Below are positions 60,673 to 64,000 of a stretch of DNA of 64,000 nucleotides, one piece after another (position 1 is the first letter of the stretch; each line of letters opens with the position of its first letter). The notes under the pieces were generated by a model that saw nothing but the letters and a program-made list of their open reading frames with translations, was not told the origin of the DNA and made no database searches. The translations under genes were made by a program, and so were the position numbers. Source of the DNA: Myxococcota bacterium (GTDB taxonomy: Bacteria > Myxococcota_A > UBA9160 > SMWR01); contig JAKVBI010000004.1 of the NCBI GenBank assembly GCA_022447545.1, positions 21,642 to 85,641 of the forward strand, read 5' to 3'.

Positions 60673-60988
60673 CTAGGTATGAGTGGGCTCACAGACCCCA
60701 TCGGCCGCCTGGGCACACGCGGTCGTGTCGGGTGCCGCCGCAAGCGCGTTGAAGTTCGCGTTCACCTCTTCGGCCAGCGCCGGGGTGCCATTTTCAAAGG
60801 GTTGATTGTCTCAAGGTTTCGCAGGAAGTGTCAAAACCTGTTCGTCGGCGCGACACGAGCGAGCGGAGTCCACCGCGCGGGCAGCGGACGCACCAGCACC
60901 CGCGGGAGCCGATGGGTCCCGCGTTTGCCCCGCACTTGTCCCGCGCTGAAAAGGCCGGCTTCCAATTCATTGACTGGAAACGGAAAAA
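60673..60988. other. Spacer downstream of ssrA
   Basis: 316 bases, no gene seen. TTCCA and TGGAA flank a short loop near 60961-60979. In the tmRNA orientation, a five-T run directly follows the encoded CCA, so the tRNA-like hairpin plus U run may end the transcript. Integrated elements often use this site, but no integrase or repeat of the tmRNA 3' end was found here. Confidence 0.4.
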
Positions 60989-61352
60989 TGGTGGAGGCGG
61001 CGGGAATCGAACCCGCGTCCGCATAGCATCCAGTCAACGCGTCTACGTGCGTAGTCTACGCTCAATCTCGGTGGCGCCAGTCACGCAGACGGGAGAGACC
61101 GCCACCCAGCTCGACAATGTTCTCGCCCCCGACGCGGCCGAGCAGCGCGCCCGGGGCCAGCCCTCTGATGACGCCCGCAACCCGCTAGAAGGCGTCGCGG
61201 ACGGGCGTCGCTACGCTAGTTTCAGCTAGGCAGCGAGTGCGTAATTATCGTCGGCAGATATGACTACCAACAGCGCCGTCTGATTAACGAGAGCACGACC
61301 ATCTCGGCACGCAGCGTTCACCTTCGACTACCCGTCGAAACCGATCGCCCCC
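60989..61352 (-). ncRNA. ssrA: Transfer-messenger RNA (tmRNA, ssrA)
   Basis: 364 nt on the reverse strand. The 5' end GGGGGCGATCGGTTTCGACGGG matches the conserved tmRNA start and pairs with the 3' acceptor GCCTCC before the encoded CCA (60989-60991). The 3' T-arm contains GGTTCGATTCC. The internal tag frame reads GCC GAC GAT AAT TAC GCA CTC GCT GCC TAG, giving ADDNYALAA, a standard protease tag. tmRNA with SmpB rescues stalled ribosomes and marks the nascent chains for degradation. The one-piece form with an encoded CCA is the usual proteobacterial type. Confidence 0.97.
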
Positions 61353-61450
61353 AAAAACAGCGCCAGCGGTCAGCTGACGTGGCACTTGGCAAAGCCGAGT
61401 GCCGTAAACCCTTTCCAAAAACAGCGCCAGCGGTCAGCTGACGTGGCACT
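61351..61450. repeat. 36-bp perfect direct repeat flanking the ssrA 5' end
   Basis: The 36-base unit (61351-61386 and 61415-61450), beginning CCAAAAACAG and ending GGCACT, is repeated exactly with a 64-bp period; the first copy includes the first two bases of the tmRNA. Each unit contains the palindrome GTCAGCTGAC and is followed by an inverted GGCACT...AGTGCC stem. In the ssrA direction each also ends in five T. Confidence 0.85.
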
Positions 61451-61647
61451 CGGCCTTGCCGGGCGCCCATTCTTCCTCCGACTGCCTAGAGCATGCGCCG
61501 GCCCCCTGCCCTGTCAAGCCCACCCACCGGGCTGCGGCTCCATAACGGCCGAGAGGTCCGAAAATCCACAGATCCGGCCCGCGAAGCGTCTATTCTTGTT
61601 TCGGCGATCCGCGGGCCGCACGAGAGACGGGGCGCCGAAGGAGGGGA

Positions 61648-63891
61648 ATGCGCATCCTCGCAAAGATCGCGCTGGGAGTCGCTCTGCTGCTGACCTGCGG
61701 GGTGGGCGCCCTGCTCTTCCTGTCCGAGGGCGTAACGGGCGAGCGGCAGGAGCGCGGGAGCCCAGCACCCCGCCCGATTCCGGGGCCCGCCGTCGAGGCG
61801 CGCACCGAGCGCCACGGACAGATCCTGTTCGGCGACCTCCACGTCCACACCACCTACTCGGGCGACGCCTTCATCTTCAGCCTGCCGCTGCTGCAGGGGG
61901 AAGGCGCGCATCCGCCCGCCGATGCCTGCGACTTCGCGCGCTTCTGTGCCGAACTCGACTTCTTCAGCATCAACGACCACGCCGAGAACATCGCGCCGTG
62001 GCAATGGAGCGAAACCCGCCAGGCCATCCGAGAGTGCAATGCGGTGTCGGGAGATCCGGGTAATCCGGACCTCGTGGCCTTCCTGGGCTGGGAGTGGACC
62101 CAGTCGGCACCGGCCGCCATGCCTGGCGAGACGGCTCCGCGAGCCCACTACGGACACAAGAATGTGATCCTGCTGGACACCGAAGAGGGCCGCGTTCCCA
62201 GCCGCCCCATTGGAGCGGGTGCCGGCGGGCTTTTCGAAGTGCCGATCCCCAGCGCGGGGTGGGCGGCCCTGCGTGCTGGCATCGCGTTGAGCGATCCAGC
62301 CCACCTGGGCGCGTACCTCGACTTCAACCGCTACACGCGCGACGTGAGAGCCGCACCCCCCTGCCCCGAGGGCGTGGGAGTGCGCGACCTGCCCGACGAC
62401 TGCCTCGAGAGTGCCGAGACGCCGGCCGCCCTGTTCGCCAAGCTCGACGAGTGGGGGACCCGCAGTCTGGTCATCCCCCACGGCACGAGTTGGGGCATCC
62501 ACGCACCTTACGGGTCGACCCTCGACCCCCAGCTGCGCCCCGCCATGCACGATCCCGCCCGTCAACGCCTGATGGAGGTCTACTCCGGGCACGGCAGCAG
62601 CGAGCAGTACCGCGAGTTGCTGGACTTCGTGTTGGACGATTCGGGGCAGAAGCAGTGCGCACCGCCCCGCGACGGTTACCTGCCCTGCTGTTGGCAGGCC
62701 GGCGAACTGATCCGCGAACGTTGCGGGGAGGTCTCCGAAGACGTGTGCGAGGAACGCGTCGAGCGGACACGCCAGCTGTTCGTCGAGGCCAACGGCCCCA
62801 TGGGCGCGTCGGTGGTGCCCGGCGCCACCCCCGACGAGTGGCTCGAGTGTGGTCAATTCGCTGAGTCCTTCCTGCCCGCCCTGGACTTCCGGCCCGGCAT
62901 GAGCGCCCAGTACGCCCTGGCCACCCGCGACCCCGACAGCGGCGACGAAGCCGGTGCCTTCCGCTTCGGCCTGATCGCATCGAGCGACAACCACAAGGCC
63001 AGGGCCGGCGCCGGCTACAAGGAGATCGCCCGCAAGGCCTTCGGCGATGCCTACGGGCTACGCGACGACTGGGCGGAGCGCATGCTCGGCGAGCGGCCGG
63101 CGCGCTCGCCCGAACCCATCCCCGCCTCCGAGGCCGGGTTCTTTCTGCCGGACCCGGGGCAGGAACGCATGGCCTCCTACTACTACACGGCGGGCCTGGT
63201 GGCCGTGCACGCGAGCACGCGCGACCGCACGGCCATCTTCGACGCACTGGACGGGCGACACGCCTACGGGACCAGTGGGCCGCGCATTCTGCTCTGGTTC
63301 GACCTCGACAACGGGCCCGGGGGCAGCGTGCCCATGGGCTCGGAGGTCTTTGTCTCCGGCGGCGCGCCGGCACCGCGCTTCACGGTGCGCGCCGTGGGAG
63401 ACTTCGAGCAGTTGCCCGGATGCCCCGCCCACAGTCGCGAGCGCCTCTCCCCCGAGCGCCTGCGGACCCTCTGCCTCGACGAGTGCTACCACCCGAGTGA
63501 TGTCCGCCAGCGCATCGAACGCATCGAGATCGTGCGCATCCGCCCGCAGGTAACGGGAGACGAAGCCATCGCCGAGCGCATCGAAGATCCGTGGCGGGTG
63601 TTCGAGTGCCCGGACGCTCGAGCGGGTTGCGAAGTGAGCTTCGAGGACGAGAGCTTCGACGGCAGCGGAGAAATCCTCTATTACGCGCGCGCCATTCAGG
63701 AGCCAACCCCGGCCGTGGGGGGAGACCCCATGGGCTGCCGCCGCGATGCCCAGGGCCGCTGCCTGGAAGCCAAACTGTGCGCTGCCAGTGGCCCGGACTT
63801 CGATCCCGACGACGACTGCCTCGCCCCGGTGGGAGAGCGCGCCTGGTCCTCTCCCATCTGGCTCCGACCCGCCCTCGACCCGGGCGTCTGA
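61648..63891 (+). CDS. DUF3604 family exported PHP-like metallo-hydrolase
   Basis: 747 residues from the ATG at 61648, with AAGGAGG just upstream. A signal/anchor helix (ILAKIALGVALLLTCGVGALLFLS) precedes the domain. The core begins QILFGDLHVHTTYSGDAFIF, the DUF3604/PHP-like HxH site, with DFFSINDHAENIAPWQW and FLGWEWTQSAP next. LVIPHGTSWG, and FGLIASSDNHKARAG (His ligand), follow, then RTAIFDALDGRHAYGTSGPRI and a beta-rich C-terminus. DUF3604 proteins are large, usually exported, and of unknown substrate; the His/Asp set argues for an active metal site. Disulfide-capable Cys are frequent in the second half. A lone gene, divergent from ssrA. Confidence 0.9.
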   Translation: MRILAKIALGVALLLTCGVGALLFLSEGVTGERQERGSPAPRPIPGPAVEARTERHGQILFGDLHVHTTYSGDAFIFSLPLLQGEGAHPPADACDFARFCAELDFFSINDHAENIAPWQWSETRQAIRECNAVSGDPGNPDLVAFLGWEWTQSAPAAMPGETAPRAHYGHKNVILLDTEEGRVPSRPIGAGAGGLFEVPIPSAGWAALRAGIALSDPAHLGAYLDFNRYTRDVRAAPPCPEGVGVRDLPDDCLESAETPAALFAKLDEWGTRSLVIPHGTSWGIHAPYGSTLDPQLRPAMHDPARQRLMEVYSGHGSSEQYRELLDFVLDDSGQKQCAPPRDGYLPCCWQAGELIRERCGEVSEDVCEERVERTRQLFVEANGPMGASVVPGATPDEWLECGQFAESFLPALDFRPGMSAQYALATRDPDSGDEAGAFRFGLIASSDNHKARAGAGYKEIARKAFGDAYGLRDDWAERMLGERPARSPEPIPASEAGFFLPDPGQERMASYYYTAGLVAVHASTRDRTAIFDALDGRHAYGTSGPRILLWFDLDNGPGGSVPMGSEVFVSGGAPAPRFTVRAVGDFEQLPGCPAHSRERLSPERLRTLCLDECYHPSDVRQRIERIEIVRIRPQVTGDEAIAERIEDPWRVFECPDARAGCEVSFEDESFDGSGEILYYARAIQEPTPAVGGDPMGCRRDAQGRCLEAKLCAASGPDFDPDDDCLAPVGERAWSSPIWLRPALDPGV

Positions 63892-63952
63892 AGGCGTTCA
63901 GCGGAGGCCGCGTTCCCCCAGGTGGGCAGGCGGCGGGGGCCGCGCTGCGGCC

Positions 63953-64000
63953 TCAGTTCCCGGGCAGAGGAATGTGGTAAAGCGTCGCGGCGTTGTCCTG
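63953..64000 (-). CDS. C-terminal end of an amidohydrolase-like protein (cut by window end)
   Basis: The last 15 codons before a TGA on the reverse strand read QDNAATLYHIPLPGN. An [E/D]NAA-x-LYH-like end is common in amidohydrolase_2 proteins; the gene enters from outside the window. Only the tail is visible, so the family call is tentative. It is convergent with the DUF3604 gene. Confidence 0.5.
   Translation of the reverse strand, partial: QDNAATLYHIPLPGN

Noticed and set aside
60673-61024. Phage integration site next to ssrA
   Set aside because: No integrase, no duplicate of the tmRNA 3' end, and no foreign gene block in the window.
1-64000. CRISPR arrays, tRNA or rRNA genes, insertion sequences
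   Set aside because: No regular spacer-repeat arrays, cloverleaf genes, rRNA sequence or transposase frames were seen by reading; a tool scan would be firmer.

Overview
The window looks like chromosome from a Gram-negative, GC-rich, probably aerobic environmental bacterium. Supporting features are a TonB-dependent outer-membrane receptor, a PEP-CTERM surface protein, lipoproteins, a proteobacterial-type tmRNA whose tag reads ADDNYALAA, an F420-type luciferase-like oxidoreductase, a cytochrome P450, several amidohydrolases and a giant lipid/polyketide synthase. The mix (DUF1214, SnoaL-like, DUF35/thiolase, DUF3604 and sulfotransferase families plus a selenoprotein) suggests a deltaproteobacterial-type lineage (Myxococcota / Desulfobacterota / Binatota-like). 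This is inferred from family composition; no taxonomic marker was tested.

Layout. 1-12.6 kb: small catabolic and redox genes. They include a DUF5916-type protein cut by the window edge, ABM and SnoaL-like proteins, a tyrosine phosphatase, DUF1214, a peroxiredoxin whose peroxidatic residue is encoded by in-frame UGA (very probably selenocysteine), a divergent LLM oxidoreductase / tandem-SnoaL pair, a PEP-CTERM protein, then P450 - DUF35 - thiolase - amidohydrolase. 12.6-19.4 kb: a Bax-like glucosaminidase, then a light/DNA-repair block in which a CarH/LitR-type B12 photoreceptor gene faces an SDR-DUF2867 / photolyase / DUF523-DUF1722 set across an AT-rich palindromic intergenic region. 19.5-28.6 kb: DCC thiol protein, TonB receptor, D-aminoacylase-like amidohydrolase, TauE exporter, sulfatase-like protein, sulfotransferase, coiled-coil protein and a PHB-depolymerase-like esterase.

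28.7-49.1 kb is the centrepiece: seven leftward genes, mostly touching or overlapping, that form one operon-like unit. PKS1 is NMO-NMO-KS-AT-ACP-KR-DH and PKS2 is KS-AT-DH-PPTase. They are followed by a discrete ACP, an alkaline-phosphatase-superfamily enzyme, an alpha/beta hydrolase with a DUF6316-like tail, a propeller-like protein, and a PqqD / degenerate-M50 / HlyD membrane protein. It resembles PUFA-synthase or enediyne-like 'secondary lipid' synthases but the domain order is unusual: an FMN enoyl-reductase-type barrel fused in front of KS, and the PPTase built in. Two operator-like repeats lie just upstream. I infer that the cluster makes and exports a reduced or polyunsaturated acyl product.

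49.4-64 kb: an alpha/beta hydrolase; 1.26 kb with no convincing gene; a secreted protein preceded by a five-codon leader and followed by a 16-bp-stem terminator; an OxyR-like regulator with an OxyR-consensus box and a divergent carbonic anhydrase followed by a broken SulP transporter; secreted proteins and a lipoprotein; a degenerate M28-like protein; ssrA with a 36-bp direct repeat at its 5' side; a DUF3604 protein; and the last 15 codons of an amidohydrolase-like gene at the edge. No tRNA, rRNA, CRISPR array, transposase or integrase was seen.
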